Positions 42,163-50,667 of a DNA stretch of 64,000 bases are shown piece after piece. The first letter of the stretch is position 1. Each line of letters starts with the position of its first letter. The stretch comes from Nocardioides albus. GTDB lineage: Bacteria; Actinomycetota; Actinomycetes; Propionibacteriales; Nocardioidaceae. The stretch spans positions 186,001 through 250,000 of the forward strand of contig NZ_BMQT01000008.1 in NCBI RefSeq assembly GCF_014648255.1. Direction: 5' to 3'. The notes below the pieces were generated by a model. The model did no database searches and was not told the origin of the DNA. It saw only the letters and a program-made list of their open reading frames with translations. A program made the position numbers and the translations under genes.

Positions 42163-42897
42163 ATGGCAGCAAACCAGCGCATCCGCTCAGCACTCACGTC
42201 ATCCGGCATGACCGCTTCCGCACTCGCCGGGGCGGTTGGTGTGGATCCGAAGAGCGTCGAGCGGTGGATCAGCCAGGGGCGCGTACCTCACCCGGGCACC
42301 CGCGCGCGTGTTGCCGAGGCACTCGGACACGACGAGACCTACCTCTGGCCGCAGCTGCTCCTGGACTCCCGCGCGGCATCCTCGGCTCAGTCCGAGTTGG
42401 TCCAGCTGTGGCCGACCCGTGAGAGCGTGCCCGGCGACGTGTGGCGCTCTCTGCTGACTCGCACGACCGAGCGCCTGGACGTGCTCGCCTACGCCGGCGG
42501 ATTCCTCGTCGAGGCCTACGGCCTGGCCAGCGAGATCGAGCGCATCTCGGCCGCAGGCGGACAGGTTCGCGTGCTCCTCGGAGACCCGGAGAGCGAAGCC
42601 GTACGCCTTCGCGGCCTCAACGAGGGACTACCCGCACTCCCCGAGCGCGCACGCTCAACGCTGGAGTACCTGGCACACGTCAAGGGCCTGCCTGGTGTCG
42701 ACGTACGCCAGCATGACGCACCGCTCTACGCCTCGATCTACCGCTTCGACGACGAGGTTCTCGCGAACCCTCACACCCATGGCGCACCTGCCAAGGACTC
42801 CCCCGTGTTCCACTACCAGCGTGCCGCAGAGGCCTATCTCTTCAATTACTACGCCGCCGCCTTTGACCGGGTGTGGAAGGACGCCACGCCCGCCTGA
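42163..42897 (+). CDS. Cro/CI-type regulator with C-terminal sensor domain
   Basis: A 244-residue protein. Residues about 5-65 form a helix-turn-helix (MTASALAGAVGVDPKSVERW). The rest (about 80-244) resembles the DUF5919/phospholipase-D-like region often paired with this helix in actinomycetes: LAYAGGFLVEAYGL, VRVLLGDPESEAV. It is the probable functional analogue of KorSA, repressing the divergent activator operon by binding the GGGGACA sites. The next gene, a Nudix protein, follows 16 bases later. Confidence 0.8.
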   Translation: MAANQRIRSALTSSGMTASALAGAVGVDPKSVERWISQGRVPHPGTRARVAEALGHDETYLWPQLLLDSRAASSAQSELVQLWPTRESVPGDVWRSLLTRTTERLDVLAYAGGFLVEAYGLASEIERISAAGGQVRVLLGDPESEAVRLRGLNEGLPALPERARSTLEYLAHVKGLPGVDVRQHDAPLYASIYRFDDEVLANPHTHGAPAKDSPVFHYQRAAEAYLFNYYAAAFDRVWKDATPA

Positions 42898-42913
42898 GCC
42901 GTAGCCTGTTGGC

Positions 42914-43405
42914 ATGGGCCGCAGGATCGATTGGTACGACGACCCGGCAGCGCCGGACGTCAACAGCATCAAGCCGAGCGCTGGCGCGTTCGTACGCGAC
43001 GACGCGGGGCGCATCCTGCTTATCCGTCGCGATGACAACGGCAACTGGTCCATGCCTGGGGGCGCGATGGACCCCGGCGAATCGCTCACAGACTGCGCTA
43101 TCCGCGAGACGCTCGAAGAGACCGGCATCGAAGTTGCAGTGACCGATCTCGTCGGAATCTGGACCGACCCACTGCACCGCATCGAGTACACGTCGGATGG
43201 CGAGGTCCGCCAGGAGTTCACGATCATCTACGCCGCGCGTTATGTCGCTGGCGAACCGACACCGAGCAAGGAGAGTCTCAGCGTCGAGTGGGTCGATCCC
43301 GACAAGGTGTCAGGGCTCCAGATGGACCGCAGCCAGCGGGTTCGGATCGATTGGGCGCTCAGCGGACGGTGGCCGCACATCGACCAGACCTCAGCGGCGA
43401 GTTAG
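42914..43405 (+). CDS. Nudix hydrolase (Pif-like)
   Basis: A 163-residue Nudix protein. The Nudix box is GAMDPGESLTDCAIRETLEE followed by TGI, with all key Gly, Arg, Glu residues. pSAM2 Pif is a Nudix protein that blocks redundant transfer between cells already holding the element; the same place beside the regulator supports the same role here. Hydrolysis of a nucleotide derivative is the family activity, but the substrate is unknown. The gene is convergent with the HD gene, the stops adjacent. Confidence 0.88.
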   Translation: MGRRIDWYDDPAAPDVNSIKPSAGAFVRDDAGRILLIRRDDNGNWSMPGGAMDPGESLTDCAIRETLEETGIEVAVTDLVGIWTDPLHRIEYTSDGEVRQEFTIIYAARYVAGEPTPSKESLSVEWVDPDKVSGLQMDRSQRVRIDWALSGRWPHIDQTSAAS

Positions 43406-44005
43406 TCAGGCCGTCCGAGCTGCGCCCGACCGCCTGCCCTCCACCCGCGAAACAGCGGCGAGAATCTGAGGCCGCGCACGGCGAATAAATCGCGTCACGA
43501 GGTGATCCGGGCCGTATCGAAACTCGATCTCGTCGAGACGATCAGGGGCGGCGATGTCAGCCCCGACCGGACCGGTCGTCATGTCACAGAAGCACACCGC
43601 ATCCTCGTACTCCGCTGGGGGCCGCTCGAACTCGGCCAGCTCCGCGCTGAGGCCCCGCTCTTCGGCCTCCAGCACAGCGCAGGAGTGGTGGGCGACCATC
43701 GAGACGATGCGCTCATCCCAACCGGTACGGCGCAGGTATCGCGCCCCATCGATGGCGTGCATCCCCGTCTCGACCAGCTCGGGCGCGTACCCGATGTCAT
43801 GCAGCCAACACGCCGCTCCAAGACGTTCCGCATCTAGTCCCAGTTCAACACCGAGCACCTCCGCCTTCTTTCCGACAGCAGCTAGATGCTGCCACCGTCG
43901 TCCCAACGGCTCGACCAACTGGCGAGCTTCCTGTTGTGCTGCTTTCAACGCTCCAGACACCTTCCCAACGCTAGCGCTCTCCCGGTTGGTCCGCGTATCC
44001 CCCAT
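43406..44005 (-). CDS. HD-domain phosphohydrolase-like protein
   Basis: About 199 residues from ATG at 44005 (the frame extends to 44080; GTG in GTGTCTGGAGC is another choice). The HD motif is CWLHDIGYAPELV, with a later His in MVAHHSCAVLEAEE. HD proteins of this small kind are common next to Nudix genes in pSAM2-like elements. The substrate is unknown. It is transcribed alone on this strand, toward the Nudix gene. Confidence 0.78.
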   Translation of the reverse strand: MGDTRTNRESASVGKVSGALKAAQQEARQLVEPLGRRWQHLAAVGKKAEVLGVELGLDAERLGAACWLHDIGYAPELVETGMHAIDGARYLRRTGWDERIVSMVAHHSCAVLEAEERGLSAELAEFERPPAEYEDAVCFCDMTTGPVGADIAAPDRLDEIEFRYGPDHLVTRFIRRARPQILAAVSRVEGRRSGAARTA

Positions 44006-44201
44006 CCACTGACGCGAACGTGGCCTCGGAACCAAGCACGGCACTCGGGCACCTGCAGCCTCCAGAGCGTTCCTACCCAAAAATGGTTACGGCAGGCCGG
44101 CTCAACGCCCGCGCATCCCGAGCGTTCTCAGATGATCTGAGCCTCGCGCCGGCTTTACGCGGCTACAGTGAGTCAACTGCATGCCACCCGAAGGAGACCC
44201 G

Positions 44202-45914
44202 ATGGCATCCCCGCTCAGATGGGGCAGCAAGGCGGCACGAACATATCGGCGCTTCGATCCCGTTTCTTGGACCGTTGAGAACTTCAAGGCCATGGAGCAC
44301 GCGACTCTTCCGCTCCACCGCCTGGTGACCCTCACGGGAGCTAACAGTTCCGGTAAGTCTAGCCTTATTCAAAGCCTTCTGCTGCTCGCTCAAAGCACCG
44401 ACGACGAAATCATCCTTAATGGACCGCTTGTGCGGCTTGGCGACGCTGCCGACGTGATCCGATCTGGATGCGATGACTTGTCCATCGGCTATTCAGCCTG
44501 GGGCCCACCGCGGGACAATTCGCGGGAAGAGTGGTCCTTCGAGTTAGCCCTGGCGGCGGCCGACCAGTGGACTCTTCGTGCCAAAGAGTTCTTTGCTGCC
44601 GTCGATGGTGAACCACTCCTATCGGCCAGCAGTTCTCGCGTCACAGCGGAGACTGCGGCTAGCATCAACTCCGGGAATCGATTTGGCGACACCATACTTC
44701 GCGTCCGGGAAATCGGAGGAAAAAAGGCGCCGCCGCGAACATACATCAGCTTTAAGGGTCTTTACCCTCAAGCATTTATATTTCGTCGCGACCCTGACAA
44801 GGTCCTAAAGCAACTACGCAGACGCTTCGGCGTGAAGCAACTACGAGCGAACCCGGAAATCTCTTTCGAGTTGTTCGAAATTCTGCAGGAATGGCGGCAA
44901 ACAAGCGCCGAACGTAGTCCAAGTAAAATCGACGAATTGATCGATTCACTGATTCACGGGTCCGCTACGCGAATCATGTTCGAGATGACCCAGCATGAGC
45001 TTGATGAGATATTTTCACGGGTCGCACATGAGATGGGATCAGAAGAATGGGTTGCGGCTCCCATTCCTAGTTACAATTCTTTGCTACACCGGCGGCGCGC
45101 CTGGAGAACAACAACCCTCGGTCTGGACGACCGTGCCGGAACTGCTGCCCTTGCGCTCGCAGCAGCGATCGATTCACTCTCCGCGATCCGAAACTCAGTC
45201 CGGTACTTGGGCCCTCTGCGAGAAGAACCACAAGTCGTTTCTGGAACCGGCGGCAGAAACCGAACCTCCCCAGCCGGATCGAAGGGCGAATACACCGCGG
45301 ATCTCCTAGCCCGGGGTGCAGGCCATGAAGTGCAGTTCTTCGACTCGTTCAAGAAGCGTCGCCGGCTACCTCTTCCCCGGGCCGTGAGCATTTGGACGAC
45401 CTACCTCGGCGTGGGCGAGTCCGTCGCGGTGGAAGATCAAGGGAAACTCGGTCGGGGCTTGCGCCTGGAGTTGAACGGCGTAGAGCGAGACCTCACTACG
45501 ATTGGCGTCGGCGCAAGCCAGGTCCTCCCGGTCTTAGCAATGGTTCTGGCAGCAGATCAAGATGCCATCGTCTGTCTTGAGCAACCCGAACTGCACCTCC
45601 ATCCCGCCGTTCAATCCAGGCTCGCAGACTTCTTTTTGTATGCCCGGCCAGATATCAAACTGGTGGTCGAAACGCACAGCGAGTACCTGATCACTCGAAT
45701 TCGGCGACGGGTAGCCGAAGACCTTACGAGAGCTAGCGACGCGACTATCCTTTTCGCAGAGCAGGATCACGGCGTGTCAACCGTGCGAAGCTTGAAACTG
45801 GACGCAACAGGTGATCTTTCGGACTGGCCAGCGGGATTCTTTGACACTCAAGAGAGTGACGCACGGGCGCTTGTGAGCGCGGTTTCTGAACGAACTCGCA
45901 CTTGGGGGAAGTGA
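44202..45914 (+). CDS. AAA ATPase (DUF3696/OLD-like), cargo gene 1
   Basis: A 570-residue ATPase of the SMC/ABC-like AAA_15/AAA_21 group. Walker A GANSSGKS is at about 46-53, the signature-like region lies before EQPELHLHPAVQSRLADFF (Walker B with Glu and the conserved LHP), followed by VVETHSEYLITRIRRR, the H-switch. The middle of about 280 residues has few known motifs. ATG at 44202 has AAGGAG five bases upstream. The codon use is much more AT-rich than the neighbours (about 45% GC in some 60-base lines). The second cargo gene starts 1 base after the stop. Confidence 0.82.
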   Translation: MASPLRWGSKAARTYRRFDPVSWTVENFKAMEHATLPLHRLVTLTGANSSGKSSLIQSLLLLAQSTDDEIILNGPLVRLGDAADVIRSGCDDLSIGYSAWGPPRDNSREEWSFELALAAADQWTLRAKEFFAAVDGEPLLSASSSRVTAETAASINSGNRFGDTILRVREIGGKKAPPRTYISFKGLYPQAFIFRRDPDKVLKQLRRRFGVKQLRANPEISFELFEILQEWRQTSAERSPSKIDELIDSLIHGSATRIMFEMTQHELDEIFSRVAHEMGSEEWVAAPIPSYNSLLHRRRAWRTTTLGLDDRAGTAALALAAAIDSLSAIRNSVRYLGPLREEPQVVSGTGGRNRTSPAGSKGEYTADLLARGAGHEVQFFDSFKKRRRLPLPRAVSIWTTYLGVGESVAVEDQGKLGRGLRLELNGVERDLTTIGVGASQVLPVLAMVLAADQDAIVCLEQPELHLHPAVQSRLADFFLYARPDIKLVVETHSEYLITRIRRRVAEDLTRASDATILFAEQDHGVSTVRSLKLDATGDLSDWPAGFFDTQESDARALVSAVSERTRTWGK

Positions 45915-45915
45915 T

Positions 45916-46752
45916 TTGTCTCTCCTAATTGACCCACGTCTTCTCTGTCCGCCAGGATACCCGGGCGCACCCCTTAGCGCGGCTCCCGAGTTTTGGAACC
46001 AAGTTATCAGTTGGGCAAGTGACGCGAGGGCCAAACTTGGCCCCGAGAGTTACAAGCTGGTATGCGAGTGGTACGCCGAACATGGTTATCCAGACCAAAA
46101 CCTCGAACTCGACGTGCCAACCCTGCGACACGAGTATCAAGCCGCACTTTCCCGAATTCTATCCCGGGTTCATCTGGCTACGAACCCGGTCGAATCGAAG
46201 TGCTTCAACCCGTCCTACACTGGGACGGAACTGGAAGAGATATCCATCCAAATGGATGTTTCCTGTACCGCAGATCTTGCCATCGCCGGCATCGCAACAG
46301 CGCCAGATCACTGGAACTCCACTGATGCAACGGAAATCGAGGTGGAACCACCGCCTCCAGCTTCGCTCCACCTTTGCTCAACACCAGGCGCAGAGTTGCC
46401 ATCCGAAGAGTGCGAGCGAATTCACAAGTTCTATAAGGACAAGCGCCTTCATATCGTCGGCGGGCGCGAAGAGCGCCGAATCATTGATTCTCTCGTTACC
46501 ACGTTGGGCCTGAAGGCGGCCGATATAACGTGGCACCCGTGCGAGAAGGCCAAGCCGCCCCGAAACTTGGATAACCGATGGCGGTACCTCGAACCTGGCC
46601 GAGATATCACGGTCTGCATCACCGGACGAGCCGGGCATGCCACGTCGGAGAAGGCGAAAGCGGCCGCCGAGCGCGCTGGCGTTACCTACCTATTCGTCGA
46701 GTATCCGTCAGGACTCGAAGCCGAGCTCGTACGACTTGTACGCGTGCTGTGA
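45916..46752 (+). CDS. DUF2325-like protein, cargo gene 2
   Basis: A 278-residue protein starting from TTG at 45916, one base after the ATPase stop, so translation is coupled. The N-terminal half (to about residue 165) has no motif I know. The C-terminal part, from RLHIVGGREERRIIDSLV to VCITGRAGHATSEKAKAAAE, has the order of strands and the VGG / H / GHA features seen in DUF2325-type domains (a Rossmann-like fold). Composition is AT-rich like gene 1. The pair is the cargo of the AICE and may be a defence system; the role is not known. Confidence 0.6.
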   Translation: MSLLIDPRLLCPPGYPGAPLSAAPEFWNQVISWASDARAKLGPESYKLVCEWYAEHGYPDQNLELDVPTLRHEYQAALSRILSRVHLATNPVESKCFNPSYTGTELEEISIQMDVSCTADLAIAGIATAPDHWNSTDATEIEVEPPPPASLHLCSTPGAELPSEECERIHKFYKDKRLHIVGGREERRIIDSLVTTLGLKAADITWHPCEKAKPPRNLDNRWRYLEPGRDITVCITGRAGHATSEKAKAAAERAGVTYLFVEYPSGLEAELVRLVRVL

Positions 46753-46773
46753 GAACTTTCTCTACTGACTCAA

Positions 46774-46803
46774 GGCGGCCTCCGGCCGCGTGCGCGGCCT
46801 CCG
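46774..46803 (+). terminator. GC-rich hairpin after the cargo genes
   Basis: GGCCGCGTGCGCGGCC (near 46784-46799) and flanking GGCCTCCGG words can fold into a stable stem about 20-50 bases past the stop of cargo gene 2. There is no T-tract. Confidence 0.35.
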
Positions 46804-46880
46804 GGGGCGTGCGGCCTGGCGGCCGGTCCCCCTACGTGCCGCGCAAATGAAGAAGAGCGCCCAGTCCGTAGACCAAGCGC

Positions 46881-47090
46881 TCACTCTCCAGGCGTCGACC
46901 AACCCGGCTCATCCACCTCGACCGGCAACACCGGCATCCCGAACGGCAGCTCGACCACGTTCCCGTACGCCTCCTGCCGCGCCTCCCACTCCAGATCGCT
47001 GCGAGCCGTCATCCGATCCACCCGCTCCGGCAACGGCAGCGACGGATCGTCCAGCAGCTCCGGCGGATACTCGACCACAGGCTTCCTCAT
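46881..47090 (-). CDS. Small hypothetical protein
   Basis: A 69-residue protein starting MRKPVVEYPPELLDDPSLPL, with an acidic, Pro-rich character and a helix-forming centre (PERVDRMTARSDLEWEARQE). No family recognised. It lies between the cargo genes and the right end of the element. The upstream sequence has GGTAGAAGGCAGG, which could hold a ribosome-binding site. Confidence 0.5.
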   Translation of the reverse strand: MRKPVVEYPPELLDDPSLPLPERVDRMTARSDLEWEARQEAYGNVVELPFGMPVLPVEVDEPGWSTPGE

Positions 47091-47508
47091 ACCTGCCTTC
47101 TACCCCGACCCGACCGGTTCTAAACCGAACGCCGCAACAGTTCTCGCGACGCACAGCCCCGAGCCCGACCATCGACGCCGGCGAGGTCCAGGCGGTCGGG
47201 GATCCAGGGAGAGGGCTGATGACGAGGGGGAGGTGGGCGCGGCTGCCGGCAGGGACACTCCCCGCGCCGCTTCTCTGGCGGGTGGTGTTGGGCAGCGTGG
47301 GGGCAAGCCCCCAGACCCCCGCCAAGGGGGCCAGGTGCCGGATTGGGTGACGCTCCGCCCCCGCGATACAGGCCAACGCTTCGGCACCGGACTGAGTGAC
47401 AAAGTGAGTGACAACAGTCCAGCGCCCGAGGCGCACGACCATGGACACAACGAGACTGAGCACCGCTCGATGTAGGCGACGTTTCCCCTGGTCAGACGTG
47501 TGTTTCTG
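47091..47508. other. Right end of the AICE (gene-free)
   Basis: 418 bases without a convincing gene. The segment 47210-47360 is very GC-rich and mildly repetitive. It carries the right arm-type site at 47393-47415 and runs into the right core at 47509. Confidence 0.6.
47393..47415 (+). repeat. Integrase arm-type site, right end
   Basis: Identical 23-base copy of 35658-35680 (TGAGTGACAAAGTGAGTGAC and three more bases), in direct orientation. Confidence 0.7.
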
Positions 47509-47555
47509 CCTTGACACGGAAGAGGTCACTGGTTCAAACCCAGTATCGTCCACCA
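47509..47555 (+). repeat. att core site, right copy
   Basis: 47 bases identical to the 3' part of tRNA-Val (35532-35578), but with no 5' half of a tRNA before it. It marks the right boundary of the AICE (about 12 kb). Confidence 0.95.
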
Positions 47556-47564
47556 TCTTGAATT

Positions 47565-47597
47565 CGGCTCCCAACCTGGAGAACAGGTCGGGAGCCG
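47565..47597 (+). terminator. Terminator beyond the right core
   Basis: Stem CGGCTCCC / GGGAGCCG, with partial extension (AACCT/AGGT), followed by GAGTCGTTTT. It directly follows the second core site and so would have ended tRNA-Val transcription before the AICE inserted, implying an older insertion here. Confidence 0.7.
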
Positions 47598-47825
47598 GAG
47601 TCGTTTTCGAGAGTCCGCAGCCGTTCTGTAGCCAATAGATCTAACTCGGATCGGCTACGCGCTCTCCTCAGGCGGTCGGTGCATACCTGCGGACATCATC
47701 ACTTTCGAGGACCGAACCCGGATCGCCGCGACCGCCAGCGGACTCCGACTCTACGTCTGGCACGTCGGCGGTGCCGCCGACGAGACCGACTGATGGTGCC
47801 GATCAGGCGATCACACCTTCGGTGC

Positions 47826-48119
47826 ATGACAACCCTCGACGTGTTCCTCACTCGTGTCCACCCCGACATCGGAGCCGTCGCTGGCGATGCTGGCCTCGAC
47901 CGCATTGTCGGCGCACTGCTGACGTACGGGCTGCTCATATCGGTGCTCATGCTCATCGCTTGTGTTGCGGCCGGGGCAATTGCGTCTGCCCACGGCAGTT
48001 GGCACAGCGCCGAGAAGGCAAAGACCGGCCTGTACGTTTCGCTGGCTGGCGCGGTCCTCACCGGCGGCGCACTCGCGTGGGCGAACTGGCTCATCAACAT
48101 CGGCACCCAGATCCGGTGA
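47826..48119 (+). CDS. Small two-span membrane protein (conjugation remnant?)
   Basis: A 97-residue protein: ATG at 47826 gives MTTLDVFLTRVHPDIGAVAG, followed by two hydrophobic spans (YGLLISVLMLIACVAAGAIA and a second near VSLAGAVLTGGALAW). The size and the order resemble the small VirB2/TrbC-like or DUF6112 proteins near type IV secretion genes in actinobacterial elements. None of the rest of such a system is present here, so it may be a remnant. Confidence 0.5.
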   Translation: MTTLDVFLTRVHPDIGAVAGDAGLDRIVGALLTYGLLISVLMLIACVAAGAIASAHGSWHSAEKAKTGLYVSLAGAVLTGGALAWANWLINIGTQIR

Positions 48120-48214
48120 ACGAACCGCATCTGGGCTGGCGTGTCGGCAACCTCCCCGAACTTGCCCGATTCAGCGCATAGATTTTCTCCCAAGCATTCC
48201 CGCCGGTCACGGTC

Positions 48215-48652
48215 ATGATCGCTGACATGGACGATGGCACCCTCAGTGATCCTGCGGGAGCTGACTGCTTGGACAGGTGGATCTCCGACGGCTGGACGGC
48301 CTCCGCGCCCGCGCGAGCAGCCCTTGCGTACAAGCGAGAGGCCGGATGGGACTTCTCGATCGATCCGGCTGGCGTATGGGTCATCGCCGCCAGTCCGTAC
48401 GCCCAGAACTTCGAGACCTTTGTTGGCAATCTTGTTGGCTTCGCCGTCTTCCATGACCGCGACGACGACGGAGAGTACCAATCCCTGGCCCACATCTGGA
48501 CCGCAGCCGCCTGGCGCCGCAGGGGCATCGGCGGACAATTGATTCGCGCCGCTCGAGACCTGATGCTCATCACCAGCGTCGAAGAGCCGATCACCAGCAG
48601 CGGCCAGGCACTCCTTGGATCTGTTGCTCGCGATCTTCTGCAGACCAACTGA
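48215..48652 (+). CDS. GNAT-like acetyltransferase
   Basis: A 145-residue protein with the acetyl-CoA loop AWRRRGIGGQLIRAARDL. The N-terminal half is atypical and the part after motif A is short, so it may be a divergent or degraded GNAT enzyme. ATG at 48215 or 48227. It lies within the older island between the second and third core sites. Confidence 0.55.
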   Translation: MIADMDDGTLSDPAGADCLDRWISDGWTASAPARAALAYKREAGWDFSIDPAGVWVIAASPYAQNFETFVGNLVGFAVFHDRDDDGEYQSLAHIWTAAAWRRRGIGGQLIRAARDLMLITSVEEPITSSGQALLGSVARDLLQTN

Positions 48653-48784
48653 TCGCCGCGCACCAAGCACGTACGATGTCCTCATGCAGGAACGACTCAG
48701 CAGCCCCGGGCTCCTAACCTGGCGGTAGCGACCTCCCCGCAACCCCGCGGGATGGATGCTGCCGCAGTAGCCCGGGAGCCATCC

Positions 48785-48991
48785 ATGTCTCGCACTGAGA
48801 AGACCCAGCCGTTCCGTGTACGCCTCTGGGACGGGACCCTGCGTCGCGTCGCCGTCCACGACCACCGCAACGGCGTCTGCGACCTTCCTGCCAACCTCGC
48901 CGAGGACATCGCCCAGATCGACGGCGCAGGCCGGTACCCCGCCGGCGGCTGCCGCTGGGAGTTCGCTTGGTCCGGCACCGCTTCGTGCTGA
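48785..48991 (+). CDS. Small protein of the DHR-x-CDLP family, possibly frameshifted
   Basis: A 68-residue product from ATG at 48785 (MSRTEKTQPFRVRLWDGTLR, later HDHRNGVCDLP and GCRWEF). Similar small basic proteins are common beside integrated elements in actinomycetes and usually continue into a basic Arg/His tail. Here the frame stops at 48991, but the +1 frame goes on with RRADRHAVRRELRDLIKEVG to a stop at 49076. A one-base insertion near 48985 may have split the gene. Confidence 0.5.
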   Translation: MSRTEKTQPFRVRLWDGTLRRVAVHDHRNGVCDLPANLAEDIAQIDGAGRYPAGGCRWEFAWSGTASC

Positions 48992-49250
48992 GCGGCGCGC
49001 CGACCGCCATGCCGTGCGCCGCGAGCTCCGCGATCTGATCAAGGAGGTTGGGAGCGGCTGGACCGAGATCGAGTAGCTGGGTTCCGGCTCCAGCACGGCT
49101 GACCAGCGACCTTCCCAACGCAGCCGTCGCCCGGGGACACGGGCCTGGGCCGACCTCGTCCTTCGGAAACGTTACGGCCTCTACGCGGTCAAGTGCGTCA
49201 CTGCTGTCGGTGCACATCGCTAGGCTCAGCGCACTGCAAAGGAGCACAGG

Positions 49251-50612
49251 ATGATCATCGAGGACTTCGAAACTTGGCGACCACTGATCGACTCCGTCGA
49301 TCTCCGTGGTAAGACACGATTCAGTGGCCACGTGGAGGCTGCTGGCGGACACGGGCTCCGTGGCGCCACGCTGCCCGAGCCGCCACCTCTACAGCCCGGC
49401 AAGGCCAGGCAGGTCGAGGACTACCGTGAGGTGTGGGCACCACTTGAGGTCATCCGCGATGCTTTGAAGGCAGACGACGTTCAAGGTGTCGAATTTGATG
49501 TCGACGTCGCTGACGCGCCAGCTGCCACAGTACGCATCGTGGTGTTGCAGAAACCCTCGTACGAATCCGACAAGCTGACCGTCGTCGAGGACTCACTGCC
49601 CGAGCCATATCGACGCCGCGCCGTGCCGCCGGCCCCTGACCATCCGCGAGGCTGGTCCGATCTGGATGCTCTCGAGGCAGCGCTCCGCGAGATCTGGCCC
49701 AACTCCACGGGCATGAGCGATGCGGAACTCGACGCGTACGAGAAGCAGGTCGGTCGTCCGCTCCCTCCCGAGGCACGAGTGCTCTATTCGGTCATCCGAG
49801 AACACAGCGTTGACTACTCCACGATCCCACCAGCCGATCCGATCGGATTCGACATCTGGCCGCTTGATTCCGCGCAGCGGCAGGCGCGGCGCACGGACTA
49901 CAACGACTGGTGGTTTCTAGCCCGCACAGCCGCGGACGATGCTTCCGCCAAGCCGGTCCAAGCGCTGTCGCAACCACCGGAGTGGTTTGTGATCGGAGGC
50001 GATGTAGCGATCTACGCGATCGACATGGCGCCGGGCCCTACCGGGAAGGTCGGCCAAGTCATCGTATGGAACGACGAAGATCGCTGGGACCAACCATTCG
50101 GTGCCCAACTCGTGTCCGACTCCTTGTTGGACTTCTTCCAGGGCCGCAATCACACTACGTGGACCGGCTCCACGTGGACTGAGGACCTGCCGGCGTACGG
50201 CGAGGTCACCACAGCCAACGGTCGATCGATTTCCGAGGTTGCCTCCGATGAGTTGGAGATTCTCTACGTCGTTCGTGGCTCGGAGCCTCTCAGCTTGGCA
50301 CCCATCGCCGGACTCCCCCGCTTGCGCACCGTGGAGGCAACGGCAGGATCGGTCACTGACGTGCTCGCCTTGGGCACTCTCAGCAACCTGGAATACCTCG
50401 AGATCGGGGTGGGCGAGTGGAACGTTCTTCTGGACGCCGGGCAGGTTCCACCCAGTCTCAAGGCTTGCGGGGTCGACAGTGGTCTCCACAACCGTCACAC
50501 CACACATGAAGTTGCTGCCGTCCTCGATCGCATCCGCGACGTATTCGACATACCAAACGCGGGCCAGATGCTCACCGTCCGCGGTCGTCTCCCTACCTCT
50601 TCCAAGGTGTGA
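49251..50612 (+). CDS. SUKH (SMI1/KNR4) domain protein
   Basis: A 453-residue protein. The central part (about 135-285) has the SUKH fold signs: ALREIWPNSTGMSDAELDAYEKQVGRPLPPEARVLY, cut at its helix, then PIGFDIWPLDS and WFVIGGDVAIYAIDM. SUKH proteins often act as immunity proteins to nuclease toxins in polymorphic toxin systems. The N-terminal 130 and C-terminal 150 residues are of unknown kind; the latter has some leucine-rich-repeat-like phrases. AAAGGAG lies seven bases before the ATG. No toxin gene is beside it. Confidence 0.7.
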   Translation: MIIEDFETWRPLIDSVDLRGKTRFSGHVEAAGGHGLRGATLPEPPPLQPGKARQVEDYREVWAPLEVIRDALKADDVQGVEFDVDVADAPAATVRIVVLQKPSYESDKLTVVEDSLPEPYRRRAVPPAPDHPRGWSDLDALEAALREIWPNSTGMSDAELDAYEKQVGRPLPPEARVLYSVIREHSVDYSTIPPADPIGFDIWPLDSAQRQARRTDYNDWWFLARTAADDASAKPVQALSQPPEWFVIGGDVAIYAIDMAPGPTGKVGQVIVWNDEDRWDQPFGAQLVSDSLLDFFQGRNHTTWTGSTWTEDLPAYGEVTTANGRSISEVASDELEILYVVRGSEPLSLAPIAGLPRLRTVEATAGSVTDVLALGTLSNLEYLEIGVGEWNVLLDAGQVPPSLKACGVDSGLHNRHTTHEVAAVLDRIRDVFDIPNAGQMLTVRGRLPTSSKV

Positions 50613-50642
50613 CCACACCTCCGCGAATGCGCGCGAGAGAAC

Positions 50643-50663
50643 TTCAAACCCAGTATCGTCCAC
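50643..50663 (+). repeat. Third, partial att core copy
   Basis: 21 bases TTCAAACCCAGTATCGTCCA plus C, identical to the end of the tRNA-Val core. The bases before it do not match the core. It marks the far end of an older insertion or remnant (47.6-50.6 kb). Confidence 0.88.
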
Positions 50664-50667
50664 AGCA

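Noticed and set aside
35579..47508. Prophage
   Set aside because: No capsid, terminase, tail or lysis genes; Rep, FtsK/TraB, Pra-like and Pif-like genes fit an AICE.
46909..47574. 221-codon minus frame across the right att core
   Set aside because: Contains the translated antisense of the tRNA core and GC-rich repeats; no start signal or family.
47699..49096. 465-codon minus frame across the older island
   Set aside because: Runs antisense through three plausible small plus-strand genes; composition is noncoding-like.
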